A DNA stretch of 61,905 nucleotides from Pseudomonadales bacterium (GTDB taxonomy: Bacteria; Pseudomonadota; Gammaproteobacteria; Pseudomonadales; Azotimanducaceae). Positions 35,634-45,372 of this stretch are shown here, piece by piece. The notes below the pieces were generated by a model. That model was not told where the DNA came from, did no database searches, and worked only from the letters and a program-made list of their open reading frames with translations. Location of the stretch: NCBI GenBank assembly GCA_022825925.1, contig JAJDVW010000011.1, forward strand, positions 1 to 61,905. Reading direction: 5' to 3'. Made by a program: the position numbers and the translations under genes. Every line of letters begins with the position of its first letter. The first letter of the stretch is position 1.

Positions 35634-37976
35634 TCACCGCGCAGCCGTCGTCCGTTCCCCCGGCCCCCGGTCCAACGCAGTCAACAGCGCCGGCAGCAAC
35701 GTCAGGTCCGCGACGAGCGCAAATGCAATGATCATGGCGGTCATGATCCCGACCTCGGCGGTGGGAACGAGTGGAGAGAACACGAATATCAGGAAACCGG
35801 CCACCAGCACCACCGTGGTCGTCAACAGCGCCTGGCCAGCCGTGTCGAAGGCATGGCGCACCGCGTCTTCCGGGCTCCGACCGCTCTCGCGCCGCGCGCG
35901 TCGGTACTTGCTGAGGAAGTGCACGGTGTCGTCCACGACGATGCCCACGGTCATCGCCACCACCACGGAGAGCACGAGCCCCACCTGACCGACTGTCAGT
36001 CCCCAGACCCCGAAACCCAGCACGGCGGGCAACAGGTTGGGAACGATGCTGATCAGGCCCAGCCGCAGCGATCGCAGTGCGACGAGCAGGATCGCCGAAA
36101 TGGCCACGAGCACGAGGGCGGTTCCGACCACCATCGCGCGGATGTTGCGCTGTCCGATGTATGCGAACAGCGCGGCTGGACCCGTACTGTTGACGTCGGC
36201 CACGTGAGGGGCGTTTTCGTCGAGCCACGCCTGCGCCCGCGCATTCAGATCGAGCAGGTCCTGCGAGTACAGCGTCTCCGCCGACACCGACACGCGCGTG
36301 GCGGTCCTGGATCTGTCGATCTGGTTGTTCAGGTCCAGGCCTGGCGGAAGCGACAACTCGTACAGCAGCAGGTACTGGGCCGCCAGCTCCCGGCTTTCCG
36401 GGATTCGGTAGGCGGCAGGGTCGTCGCCGTGCATGCTCTGGTTGAGCTGCCGGAACGTATCCGTGATCACCGACACGTGTCGCACCGGGGGCTGCCCCCG
36501 GTACCAGTCGGCGAAGTCGGAGACCTCCTGAAGGAACAGCGGATCGGTGACGCCCCCTTCGTCCGAGGCCCGCAGCGAGTACTCGAGCAGAGTATTGCCG
36601 CTCAGGCGCTCGTCCATGAAGTCCGTGTCCTGCCGAAACTCGACGCTCTCATCGAAGAAGTGGACCAGCACGTCGTTCAGTTCGTTGCGTGGAATGGCCA
36701 GGACCATCGCGGGCACGATCACCAGCCAGCCAACGAAAAGCGCTTTCCTGTGGCGCAGGGCAAGGTCCGCCAGCACGCGCATCGAAGGTCCGCGCGGCAG
36801 CCGCCGGTCCGTGCCGGCGCGCAGGGGGAGCAACGAGAGCAGGGCCGGGAGAAACGTGACGGAGAGCACGAACGAGGCGCCGATGCCGAACGCGACGAAC
36901 GTGCCGAGATGGCGGTAGGGCGGAACTTCCGAGAAGTTCATGCTCAGGAATCCGAGCGCCGTGGTGAGGCTGGCCAGAAACACCGGATGCAGGTTGAGCC
37001 GCAGGGATTCGACGATGGCGGCGTGCTGGGCGTCTCCTGCCCGCAGACGCTGCTGCATGGCCACGAGCACATGCACGCAGTTTGCCACCACGATCATGAG
37101 GACGATGGTCGGCGCCGGCGAGATGGGCGGCGAGAAAGGCAGGCCGATCCATCCGCCGAGGCCCATCGACGCCAAAATGGAAAAGACGATGACCATCCCC
37201 GTACCGGCCACGCCCGCCCAGCCCCGGATGAGGAGACCCAGGATCACGGCCATGAGCAGGACGCTCGCCGGCAGGAAGATCACTTGGCTGTCGATCGAGG
37301 CTTCCATGAAGGTCTGGCTGACCATGACCGTACCGACCACCCGGAGGTCGATGCCGGGAAACCGTTCTTCCGCCTCGACGGCCGCGGATCTCGCGAACTC
37401 GACCACTTCGGCCGCGGCCTCCAGTTGCCCCTCCTCCGGCATCTGGACCGTGACGTTCACGACGCTTACGTCACCGTTGTTGGCCAGGATGCTCCCCGCG
37501 ATGCGCGGGTCGGACAGCGCGACGGCACGGATGCGCGATCGCGCTTCGGCGCGGGTCAGTTCCCGTGGATCCACGAGGTCCCGTACAAAGAGGTCGTCTC
37601 CGTCCGCGGTCGTGTACTGGAAGTTGGCGAGCGAGTCGACACGCCTCGACCAGGGCGTCTTCCAGGCCGTCTCCGTGAGCCAGACGACCGCCGAGAGCGC
37701 GTCCTCGGAGGTGGCGTCACCGTCGTCCGGGACGACCAGGAAGACCACGTTTTCGCTCTTCCCGTAGGTGTTCTCCAACTCCTCCAGCGCGATGAGCTGC
37801 GGATTGTTTTCGTCGAAGAAGATGCGGTAGCTCGCCGACAACTCGAGCAGGGCGATGCCGCTCGCGGCGACGGCAACCCCCAGGAGCGTGCCAAGGATGA
37901 CCAGCCAGCGGGCCGCGAGCACCCGTTCGGCAAACCGGGTCGCGAGTTGCCGTTCTGCCATGCCGCGCGTGTTCAC
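35634..37976 (-). CDS. MMPL/RND-superfamily transporter
   Basis: A 780-residue RND-superfamily exporter with two repeats, each of one helix, a periplasmic loop and five further helices; 12 membrane segments are apparent. The helix-rich pieces start near residue 25 (WLVILGTLLGVAVAASGIAL) and again near residue 405. Conserved intramembrane Asp in VGIVVDDTVHF and the second-half equivalents fit proton coupling. Relatives move lipids or other hydrophobic molecules. GTG 37976 or ATG 37961 is the start. It lies only 24 bp after the thyA stop and heads the peptide operon, so it may be cotranscribed with lgt-thyA. Confidence 0.85.
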   Translation of the reverse strand: MNTRGMAERQLATRFAERVLAARWLVILGTLLGVAVAASGIALLELSASYRIFFDENNPQLIALEELENTYGKSENVVFLVVPDDGDATSEDALSAVVWLTETAWKTPWSRRVDSLANFQYTTADGDDLFVRDLVDPRELTRAEARSRIRAVALSDPRIAGSILANNGDVSVVNVTVQMPEEGQLEAAAEVVEFARSAAVEAEERFPGIDLRVVGTVMVSQTFMEASIDSQVIFLPASVLLMAVILGLLIRGWAGVAGTGMVIVFSILASMGLGGWIGLPFSPPISPAPTIVLMIVVANCVHVLVAMQQRLRAGDAQHAAIVESLRLNLHPVFLASLTTALGFLSMNFSEVPPYRHLGTFVAFGIGASFVLSVTFLPALLSLLPLRAGTDRRLPRGPSMRVLADLALRHRKALFVGWLVIVPAMVLAIPRNELNDVLVHFFDESVEFRQDTDFMDERLSGNTLLEYSLRASDEGGVTDPLFLQEVSDFADWYRGQPPVRHVSVITDTFRQLNQSMHGDDPAAYRIPESRELAAQYLLLYELSLPPGLDLNNQIDRSRTATRVSVSAETLYSQDLLDLNARAQAWLDENAPHVADVNSTGPAALFAYIGQRNIRAMVVGTALVLVAISAILLVALRSLRLGLISIVPNLLPAVLGFGVWGLTVGQVGLVLSVVVAMTVGIVVDDTVHFLSKYRRARRESGRSPEDAVRHAFDTAGQALLTTTVVLVAGFLIFVFSPLVPTAEVGIMTAMIIAFALVADLTLLPALLTALDRGPGERTTAAR

Positions 37977-38000
37977 CGCCCCTTGATCACGCCGAACCGC

Positions 38001-38795
38001 TCAGACGGCGACCGGCGCCTTGATGCCCGGGTGCGGGTCGTACCCCACCAGTTCGAAGTCGTCGATGTCGAAGCCGAAGATGTCGGCCACGCCCGGATTC
38101 AGCCGCATCTCGGGCAGCGCTCGGGGCTGCCGCGCAAGCTGCCGGTCCGCCTGCTCCAGGTGGTTCGCGTACAGGTGCGCGTCCCCGAACGTGTGCACGA
38201 ACTCCCCCGGCCGCAGGCCCGTCACCTGCGCCACCATCATCGTCAGCAGCGCGTAGGAGGCGATGTTGAACGGCACCCCGAGGAACACGTCCGCGCTGCG
38301 CTGGTAGAGCTGGCAGGAGAGCCTCCCGTCGGCCACGTAGAACTGGAACATCGTGTGGCACGGCGGGAGCGCCATGCTCGCGACCTCCGGCACGTTCCAT
38401 GCGGAGACGATCAGGCGGCGCGAGTCGGGGTTCTCGGCGATGTCACGCACGACGTTGGCGATCTGGTCGACGTTACCCCCGTCCGGGGTCGGCCAGGACC
38501 GCCACTGCGCCCCGTAGACCGGCCCGAGTTCCCCGTCCTCGTCGGCCCAATCGTCCCAGATGTTGACGTTGTGTTTCTTCAGGTAGCCGATGTTGGTGCT
38601 GCCCGAAAGGAACCACAGGAGCTCGTGGATGACGAGCCGCGGGACGACCTTCTTGGTGGTGACGAGCGGGAAACCGGCGCCGAGGTCGAAGCGCATCTGG
38701 TGGCCGAAGACGCTGTAGGTGCCCGTGCCGGTGCGGTCGCCCTTGTGGACGCCCGACTCCCTGATGCGGCGCATCAGGTCGAGGTACTGCTTCAT
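38001..38795 (-). CDS. thyA: Thymidylate synthase
   Basis: A 264-residue thymidylate synthase, the same length as the E. coli enzyme; it converts dUMP and methylene-tetrahydrofolate to dTMP and dihydrofolate. [12 protein letters not shown], the active-site Cys in [30 protein letters not shown] and the C-terminal IKAPVAV are all intact. Its ATG overlaps the lgt stop in ATGA, giving a coupled lgt-thyA pair. Confidence 0.97.
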   Translation of the reverse strand: MKQYLDLMRRIRESGVHKGDRTGTGTYSVFGHQMRFDLGAGFPLVTTKKVVPRLVIHELLWFLSGSTNIGYLKKHNVNIWDDWADEDGELGPVYGAQWRSWPTPDGGNVDQIANVVRDIAENPDSRRLIVSAWNVPEVASMALPPCHTMFQFYVADGRLSCQLYQRSADVFLGVPFNIASYALLTMMVAQVTGLRPGEFVHTFGDAHLYANHLEQADRQLARQPRALPEMRLNPGVADIFGFDIDDFELVGYDPHPGIKAPVAV

Positions 38796-39601
38796 CGGCT
38801 CGCCGCCCGGGGCACGAGCAGGAAGATACCAAAGGCGACCATCGGGAGCGACAGGAGCTGTCCCATCGAGAGCAGGTCGAAACCGACCAGCCCCAGGTGC
38901 GGGTCCGGCTCGCGGAAGAACTCGGTCACGAAGCGCAGGCACCCGTAGCCCGCGAGGAACACGCCGGACACCGCGCCGGCGGCCCGCGGGCGCACCGAGA
39001 AGAGCCACACCAGCACGAACAGCACCACGCCCTCCGTGAACGCCTGGTAGAGGCTCGAGACGTGACGCGCCGCCGTCTCGTACTGGCCGAAGCAGGTCAG
39101 CGTCAGCTCGGCGACGGCCGGACACGGGAAGCGCACCCCCGCGGCCGCCTCGGTCACGCGGCCCGGGAGCTCGGTGTTGACGAAGTTGCCGAGGCGCCCG
39201 AGACCGAGGCCGACCGGGACCAGCGGCGCCGCGAAGTCCGTCACCTCGAATAGCCCCCGGCCGCGCCGCGCGGCGAACAGCCACAGCGCCCCGCACACGC
39301 CGATCAGTCCGCCGTGGAAGGACATGCCGCCCTCCCAGATGCGCACCAGCCAGAGCGGGTCCGCGAGGAACTGGTCGAAGCCGTAGAAGAGCACGAATCC
39401 CACGCGCCCGCCGACGATGACCCCGAGCACGCCGTAGAAGACCAGGTCCGAGACGTCCTGGCGGCCGAAGCCCGCCGCCTCGGCCCGGCGCGTCGCCAGC
39501 ACGTGGCAGACGACGAACGCCAGCACGTACATCACCCCGTACCAGCGGATCTGGAACGCGCCAAGGTCGAGGAGAACCGGGTCGAGACGGGGATAGTGCA
39601 T
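38792..39601 (-). CDS. lgt: Prolipoprotein diacylglyceryl transferase
   Basis: A 269-residue inner-membrane enzyme that transfers diacylglycerol from phosphatidylglycerol to the Cys of prolipoproteins. Seven membrane helices are evident; the signature [18 protein letters not shown] carries the essential residues, and [12 protein letters not shown] and [14 protein letters not shown] are conserved. The ATG at 39601 is the family start; the frame is open further upstream but without family similarity. A divergent NRDE gene begins 50 bp away. Confidence 0.96.
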   Translation of the reverse strand: MHYPRLDPVLLDLGAFQIRWYGVMYVLAFVVCHVLATRRAEAAGFGRQDVSDLVFYGVLGVIVGGRVGFVLFYGFDQFLADPLWLVRIWEGGMSFHGGLIGVCGALWLFAARRGRGLFEVTDFAAPLVPVGLGLGRLGNFVNTELPGRVTEAAAGVRFPCPAVAELTLTCFGQYETAARHVSSLYQAFTEGVVLFVLVWLFSVRPRAAGAVSGVFLAGYGCLRFVTEFFREPDPHLGLVGFDLLSMGQLLSLPMVAFGIFLLVPRAASR

Positions 39602-39651
39602 GGTAGACTCGCGCTGCTTCTCCTTCCCCGGCACCCGAACTCTACAGGAAC

Positions 39652-40401
39652 ATGTGCCTGATCCTGCTGGCCCATGACGGGCACTCGCCGCGCCCGCTGG
39701 TCGTCGCCGCGAACCGGGACGAATTCTACGCACGCCCCGCGCACCCCGCACGTTACTGGGATGGGACGCCCCAGGTCTTCGGCGGCCGGGACCTCGAGGC
39801 CGGTGGCACGTGGCTCGCCGTTTCGACCGGCGGCCGCTTCGCGGCGCTGACCAACTACACCGATTTCGACCTGCCGGCGTCTCCGGCCGCTTCCCGGGGC
39901 GACCTGACGCGGCGCTTCCTCGAGGGAGGCCAGAGCGCCCTTTCCTATGCCGAAGCCCTGGACGGCACGCGCTACCAGGGGTTCAACCTGATCGTGTTCG
40001 ACGGCACGGACCTCGTCTACGCCTCGAACCGGACGGGGGACCTTCGTACGCTGGACAGCGGGGTCTACGGGTTGACGAACACCTGGCTTGGGGATGAGTG
40101 GCCCAAGACGAAACGCGGCACCGCGGCCCTCGCCCGCATCGCCGCAACCGCGGACGCCGACGCCGTGCTCGAGCTGATGGTCGAGGAGTCCGAGGGATAT
40201 CTCGCCGACGGGCACGAGATCGAGAGCGCGCGCCGCGCGACCCCGGCATTCCTGCGCGGCGAGGAGTACGGCACCCGCGCGTCCACCGCGGTCATCTTCG
40301 AGGACGGCCGAATCGAGTTCGTGGAGCAGCTCTACGGGCCCATGGGCGCGCCCGGCGGGCGCGTCGCCGAGACGATTCGCATCGGCGCGTCCGGGACGTA
40401 G
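39652..40401 (+). CDS. NRDE (TANGO2-like) family protein
   Basis: A 249-residue protein with the Asn-Arg-Asp-Glu motif that names the family (VVAANRDEFYARP, residues 17-29) after the invariant MCLI start, then GGRDLEAGGTWLAV and FAALTNY. The family is widespread and linked to haem or redox handling in eukaryotes, without a settled enzymatic role in bacteria. It is divergent from lgt and starts a plus-strand block of metabolic genes. Confidence 0.9.
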   Translation: MCLILLAHDGHSPRPLVVAANRDEFYARPAHPARYWDGTPQVFGGRDLEAGGTWLAVSTGGRFAALTNYTDFDLPASPAASRGDLTRRFLEGGQSALSYAEALDGTRYQGFNLIVFDGTDLVYASNRTGDLRTLDSGVYGLTNTWLGDEWPKTKRGTAALARIAATADADAVLELMVEESEGYLADGHEIESARRATPAFLRGEEYGTRASTAVIFEDGRIEFVEQLYGPMGAPGGRVAETIRIGASGT

Positions 40402-40457
40402 CGTCCGCCGTTCGGCCGCCCGGCGGGTGCTAACATCCGGGGCTCCCCAACCTCCGG

Positions 40458-41849
40458 ATGCACGCCATGGCGACCGCCACCGCTACCCACAACCTGCCTC
40501 GCACCCTCCGCCCCGAGGGCGACTGGCACCACGCGTTCTCCTACCACCCGATGGACGTCGAGATCGCGCGCGCCGAGGGGGTGCACATCTACGACCGGGA
40601 CGGCAACCGCTACTTCGACGTGTCCGGGGGCCCGATGGCGGTCAACCTGCCGCACAACCACCCGCGGATGAAGCGGGCCATCGCCGAGCAGCTCGAGCAC
40701 TACACCTACACGCACCCCTCCATCGCGGACCCGAAGCGGGCCGAGTTCTGCCGGCTGCTCGCCGAGATCACGCCGGCGGACCTCGACCATGCCTTCCTGG
40801 TCTCCGGCGGTTCCGAAGCGGTCGAGACGGCGATCAAGCTCGCCCGTCAGGCGCAGATGGCCCGCGGCAACCGCGACAAGTACAAGATCGTCAGCCACCG
40901 GGACGCCTACCACGGGATGACGCTGGGCACCCTCGGCGTATCGCACAACCCCGTCGTCCAGTCGGCCTTCGAGCCGATGCTGCCGAAGTGGCCGCATGTC
41001 CGGCAGTACTCCGACTTCGACCGGCCGGAAGGCACGAGCCGCGAAGAGTGGGGGGTCGAGTGCGCCGGGGCGCTGGAGTACGCGATCCACTACGCCGGCC
41101 CGAAGACCGTCGCCGCGTTCCTGGCCACCCCCCACGGCTGCGGCGCGGACTACGCCTGCGTCCCGCCGGACAGCTACTGGCGCGCGATCCGGGAGATCTG
41201 CGACCGTTACGACGTGCTGCTCATCGCCGACGAGGTCGTCACGGGCTTCGGCCGCACCGGCAAGTGGTTCGCCATGGAACACTTCAGCGTCGACGCCGAC
41301 ATCATGACCATGGCCAAGGGCATCTCGAGCTGCTACGTACCGTTCGGCGCGGTTTCGGTGTCAAGCAGGATCAACGTTCCCTTCGAGCAGGGCTTCCCGT
41401 TCGTGCATGGCTACACGTTCGGCGGACATCCCCTGGGCTGCGCGGCCGGATGCGAGCTGATCCACGTGATCCGAGACGAGAAGCTGCTCGAGAACTGCAA
41501 CGCGCAGGGCGAGCGCGTCTTCTCCTACCGCGACGAACTGCTCTCGCATCCCACGGTCGCGGACGTCCGGGGCTGGGGCCTCATGATGGTGCTCGAACTG
41601 GTGAAGGACAAGGAGACGATGGCGTTCTTCGACAAGAGCGTCGACGCCCAGGAACTCTTCCAGGCGATGGCGCTCAAGCACGGCCTCGCCATGTACAGCT
41701 CCCTTTACGGGGCCGCGCGCCAGCCCGCGTTCGCCCGCGGCGTGCCGATCTGGATCTCGCCGCCGCTGTCCATCAGCTCCGAAGAGACCGACGAGATGAT
41801 GCTCAGGCTCCTCGCCATGCTGAGCGAATGGGAGGCCGCGGTCCTGTAG
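40458..41849 (+). CDS. Class III PLP-dependent aminotransferase
   Basis: A 463-residue class III aminotransferase (or 460 from ATG 40467). SGGSEAVETAIKLARQ binds the phosphate of PLP, HRDAYHGMTLGTLGVS follows, IADEVVTGFGRTGKWFAME is the family signature, and the Lys of MTMAKGISS forms the Schiff base. Class III members act on omega-amino groups, beta-alanine, diamines or glutamate semialdehyde; the substrate is not readable here. The FAD amine oxidase gene begins 46 bp downstream, suggesting a shared amine pathway. Confidence 0.9.
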   Translation: MHAMATATATHNLPRTLRPEGDWHHAFSYHPMDVEIARAEGVHIYDRDGNRYFDVSGGPMAVNLPHNHPRMKRAIAEQLEHYTYTHPSIADPKRAEFCRLLAEITPADLDHAFLVSGGSEAVETAIKLARQAQMARGNRDKYKIVSHRDAYHGMTLGTLGVSHNPVVQSAFEPMLPKWPHVRQYSDFDRPEGTSREEWGVECAGALEYAIHYAGPKTVAAFLATPHGCGADYACVPPDSYWRAIREICDRYDVLLIADEVVTGFGRTGKWFAMEHFSVDADIMTMAKGISSCYVPFGAVSVSSRINVPFEQGFPFVHGYTFGGHPLGCAAGCELIHVIRDEKLLENCNAQGERVFSYRDELLSHPTVADVRGWGLMMVLELVKDKETMAFFDKSVDAQELFQAMALKHGLAMYSSLYGAARQPAFARGVPIWISPPLSISSEETDEMMLRLLAMLSEWEAAVL

Positions 41850-41895
41850 CGCCCCATGGCCGGCCCGCCACCCCGCGTACGGCCGAAAGCGGCTC

Positions 41896-43374
41896 ATGAC
41901 GCTTCCTGAAGCCACCCCAAACGCCAACCGGGTTCCGCGGATCGTGGTCGTGGGGGCGGGCGCGGCCGGTCTCGCGGCGGCGTGGGCACTCGCGGTCCGC
42001 GGTCGGGACGACAACCGCATTCGCGTGCTGGAGGCCTCGGACAGGATCGGCGGGCGCATGTTCTGCGAGGAGACCGAGGGGTTTCACGTGTACGGCGGCG
42101 CCAGCGTCATCCACGAGTCCTTCGCGAGCACCAGGGAGCTGGCGCGCGGACTGGACGTGGAACTGCGGCCGGGCCCCAGGAAGAAGGGCGGCCAAAGCTA
42201 CGCCGGCGGCCGTTTCTGGGGCGCGTACGTGGGAGGTTCACTCAAGCAGACCCTGGCAACGCTGCAGACCATGCTCTTCTCGCCACGGTACACGCTCGCC
42301 GGAAACTGGGAGCTCTTGCGCCTGTTCGCGATGCTCAGGGAACGCTCCAAAGACCTCGATTTCGAGGACCACACCCGCATGCTGGATCTGGACACCCCGG
42401 AGAGCTTCGCCGAGTTCGCCCGCGCCAACTCGTTCAGTCGGTACCTGAGGCAGGCCGGAGAACTGGACCTGAACTGCTTCGCCGCGGGGAGCTCCGACCA
42501 GGTGGGGGCCGCGTACGGCATGGCGCTGTTGTGGCTCTGGACCATCAATCCGGCGACGCGCACCTGTCTGCCGCGCCAGGGCATCGGCGCCCTCGCCAAG
42601 GCCCTTGGCGACGCCTGCGCCGGTTTCGTGCGCACGTCCATGCCCGTAGAACGCATCGTCCTCGAAGACGGGGCCGTTCGCGGCGTCGTCACGGCGAGCG
42701 GAGAAGAGATCGAGGCCGACGCCGTCATCTGCGCGACCACGGCATCGACCGCCGCCCGCATCGTCCCGGAGTTGCCGGCGGAGATTCGGGCCGTGCTCGA
42801 GGGCGTCCGCTACAGTGCGTGCTGCAATGTGGCTTTCGGGCTGGACAGCAACATCCTCGCGGAGGGATCACACGCCGGGCTGTTTCCTCCCGGGTCTCCG
42901 ACCTTCCTGACCATGGTCACCAACCTCGGGGCGACGACGCCGGACGCGGCGCCTCCAGACAAGACCCTGGTCCACGCGCTGGTGATCGGAGAACAAGCAA
43001 AAGCGCTCTTCGCCGTGGACGACGACGAGATCGCGCGACGCGTGATCGAAGAACTGCGCCGTTTCTTTCCGGCCATGCCCGAGCGTCCCCTGTTCGCGAG
43101 GGTCTACCGTTGGCCGGAAGCCCTGTGCCTTGCTCCTGGCGGCATGCTGAGAGCCGTACATGACATGCGTCCGCGATTGAGCAACTGCGCGCGCGGTCTG
43201 TTCCTCGCCGGCCACTACACTGGCTTGCCGTCCCTGAATGCCGCAATCAAGAGCGGCGTCGAAGCGGCCAGGGAGAGTTTGTCCCACGCCTCCGGGAGCG
43301 AGGCCCAAGGGCGACGGGTCGACTCACGAAGGCGCGCCCACGCCGCTGCACGAAACCACGCATTGGAGCCTTGA
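41896..43374 (+). CDS. FAD-dependent amine oxidase/protoporphyrinogen-oxidase-like protein
   Basis: A 492-residue FAD enzyme. IVVVGAGAAGLAAAWALAV is the Rossmann dinucleotide site, ASDRIGGRMF the GG-doublet motif, and GLFLAGHYTGLPSLNAAIKSG the C-terminal FAD-binding segment. The layout fits amine oxidases, desaturases and protoporphyrinogen oxidases; no closer call is possible. The Rieske oxygenase gene starts 3 bp after its stop, so the two are surely cotranscribed. Confidence 0.85.
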   Translation: MTLPEATPNANRVPRIVVVGAGAAGLAAAWALAVRGRDDNRIRVLEASDRIGGRMFCEETEGFHVYGGASVIHESFASTRELARGLDVELRPGPRKKGGQSYAGGRFWGAYVGGSLKQTLATLQTMLFSPRYTLAGNWELLRLFAMLRERSKDLDFEDHTRMLDLDTPESFAEFARANSFSRYLRQAGELDLNCFAAGSSDQVGAAYGMALLWLWTINPATRTCLPRQGIGALAKALGDACAGFVRTSMPVERIVLEDGAVRGVVTASGEEIEADAVICATTASTAARIVPELPAEIRAVLEGVRYSACCNVAFGLDSNILAEGSHAGLFPPGSPTFLTMVTNLGATTPDAAPPDKTLVHALVIGEQAKALFAVDDDEIARRVIEELRRFFPAMPERPLFARVYRWPEALCLAPGGMLRAVHDMRPRLSNCARGLFLAGHYTGLPSLNAAIKSGVEAARESLSHASGSEAQGRRVDSRRRAHAAARNHALEP

Positions 43375-43377
43375 GCC

Positions 43378-44559
43378 ATGGAGAAGTCTGAACGACTCAG
43401 GATCCTGAACGCTCTCGTCGAGCACATCGCCAACGGCACGACCGCCGATGCCGGCGGCATCATGCGCGTGCCGATGTCCGACTTCACGTGCCCGGAGCTT
43501 CTCACGCAGGAGCAGGAGGCGTTCTTTCGCACCACGCCCTTGCTGATGGGTCTTTCGTCCCAGCTGCCCGAACGCAACGCATATTGGTCCGACAACGCAA
43601 CGGGCGTCCCGCTACTCCTGGTCCGGGATGGCGAGGGCCGTTTCAGGGCATACGCGAACGTCTGCCGGCATCGGGGGAGTCTCGTCGTGCCCGAAGGACG
43701 CGGCTGCAAGGATCGCTTCACGTGTCCCTTTCACGCGTGGACCTACGGCATCGACGGCCGTTTGCTGGCGGTCAACAAAAGCGATCACTTCGGCAACGTG
43801 GAGAGCCTGGGCCTGCGGCTCATCGAATTGCCGTCGGCCGAAATGCACGGGACGCTGTGGGTGCGGCCGACCGGAGGTGATCCCCTCGACGAGGAGCAGT
43901 GCCTGTCCGGCCTCCAGCATGACCTGCTGCACTGGAATCTGTCCGACTATCCCCATGCCGGCACGCAAGTCATCGATGCACGGATGAACTGGAAGCTGGG
44001 CGTCGTCTCCTACGGCGAGATCTACCATCTGAACATCCTCCACGCGAAGACCGTAGGGAAGGAGGTCCATGGGAACCTCCAGACGTTCGAACGCTTCAAG
44101 AACAACTACCGCATGGTCTTCGCCAACCAGAAAATCGATCTGATGCGGATGCTCATGCCGAACCGAAGTCTTTGGCCCTACAGGCAGGTCACGGCCACGG
44201 TCTATTTCTTTTTCCCCAACGTCATCATGATGGTGGACGCGTTCGGGGTCGACGTGTTGCGTATCTTCCCGCTCGAGGGCTCACCTTCGAAGTCTCGGAC
44301 GATTCACACGTGGTACATCGACCCCAAGGTAAAGCAGCACTTCATGGATCACGCGATTTCCGTTGATGACAGACTCAAGAGATTCAGGGACGCCGTCGAG
44401 AACGAGGACTACGTGATGGCCGCGGACATCCAGACGAACGCCGAGTGCGGGAACCAGTCCGAGATAGTGCTTGGCCGGAACGAAGCGGCGCTACAGCATT
44501 GTCACAACGCGCTCCGACTGGGAGTGGGCCGCGATCCGTTGCCGGTCGAGGATGTTTAG
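43378..44559 (+). CDS. Rieske-type ring-hydroxylating oxygenase, alpha subunit
   Basis: A 393-residue Rieske non-haem iron oxygenase. C-x-H in NVCRHRGSLVV and C-x-x-H in FTCPFHAWTYG bind the 2Fe-2S cluster (near residues 96-118). The catalytic iron site is suggested by EIYHLNILHAK, with two His four residues apart, and a late acidic residue. Members hydroxylate or demethylate aromatic or quaternary-amine compounds. The preceding amine oxidase and the following SDR probably act in the same pathway; a separate reductase is not in the window. Confidence 0.9.
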   Translation: MEKSERLRILNALVEHIANGTTADAGGIMRVPMSDFTCPELLTQEQEAFFRTTPLLMGLSSQLPERNAYWSDNATGVPLLLVRDGEGRFRAYANVCRHRGSLVVPEGRGCKDRFTCPFHAWTYGIDGRLLAVNKSDHFGNVESLGLRLIELPSAEMHGTLWVRPTGGDPLDEEQCLSGLQHDLLHWNLSDYPHAGTQVIDARMNWKLGVVSYGEIYHLNILHAKTVGKEVHGNLQTFERFKNNYRMVFANQKIDLMRMLMPNRSLWPYRQVTATVYFFFPNVIMMVDAFGVDVLRIFPLEGSPSKSRTIHTWYIDPKVKQHFMDHAISVDDRLKRFRDAVENEDYVMAADIQTNAECGNQSEIVLGRNEAALQHCHNALRLGVGRDPLPVEDV

Positions 44560-44589
44560 GGCCCGTAACTCCAGACAAGGACCTGCCAC

Positions 44590-45372
44590 ATGGAATACCG
44601 CCTCGACGACCGCACCGCCCTCATCACCGGCTCCAGCCTCGGCCTCGGCCGGGCCATGGCGACGGCCTTCCATGCAGCGGGCGCCAACGTGGCTCTCCTC
44701 GCTCGCCGGCCAGGCCCCCTCGAAGAGGCGAAGGCCGCGATCGAGGCCCGGGACGGCGGCGAGGTGCGCGCTTATGCCTGCGACGTCACGGACCCGCGCC
44801 AGATCGAGGACACCCACGCCCGCGTCGTCGCCGACCTCGGCGAGGTCGACATCCTGGTCAACAACGCCGGGCAGTCCCGGACCGGCGTCTTCGAGGACAT
44901 CACCGACGAGGTCTGGCAGGCGGACCTCGACCTCAAGCTCTTCGCCGCCATCCGCTTCTCCCGCCTCGCCTTCCCGGGCATGAAGGAACGCGGCTGGGGG
45001 CGCATCGTCAACATCCTGAACACGGCCGCCAAGGCGCCCCCGCCCCGCTCCGCGCCGACCTCCGTGTCGCGCGCCGCCGGCATGGCGCTGACCAAGGTCC
45101 TCTCGGGCGAAGGCGCCCCGCACAACGTGCTCGTCAACGCCCTGATGATCGGCAGCATCAAGTCCGACCAGATCCGCCGCGGGTACGAGGCCTCCGGTTC
45201 CGAACTCTCGTTCGAGGAATACGTGGCCAGGGCCGGCGCGCGGCTCCCCATGGGACGGGTGGGCGAAGCCGAGGAATGCGCCAGCGTCGCCCTGTTCCTG
45301 GCCTCCGAAGGCGCTTCCTACCTGACCGGCTGCGCGATCAACATGGACGGGGGCGTGTCGCGGGTCGTCTAG
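44590..45372 (+). CDS. SDR-family protein lacking the usual catalytic Tyr and Lys
   Basis: A 260-residue short-chain dehydrogenase/reductase fold. TGSSLGLGRAMA is the TGxxxGxG cofactor site, DILVNNAGQS the NNAG motif, and the C-terminal SYLTGCAINMDGG is typical. At the catalytic YxxxK position the sequence reads APTSVSRAAGMALTK, so Tyr is Thr or Ser and Lys is Arg. Loss of both residues suggests altered chemistry or a structural role. It follows the Rieske gene by 30 bp on the same strand. Confidence 0.85.
   Translation: MEYRLDDRTALITGSSLGLGRAMATAFHAAGANVALLARRPGPLEEAKAAIEARDGGEVRAYACDVTDPRQIEDTHARVVADLGEVDILVNNAGQSRTGVFEDITDEVWQADLDLKLFAAIRFSRLAFPGMKERGWGRIVNILNTAAKAPPPRSAPTSVSRAAGMALTKVLSGEGAPHNVLVNALMIGSIKSDQIRRGYEASGSELSFEEYVARAGARLPMGRVGEAEECASVALFLASEGASYLTGCAINMDGGVSRVV

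Noticed and set aside
35853..38948. A 1031-codon plus-strand open frame across the MMPL and thyA genes
   Set aside because: Lies opposite two well-recognised genes, has no motif and shadow-like composition.
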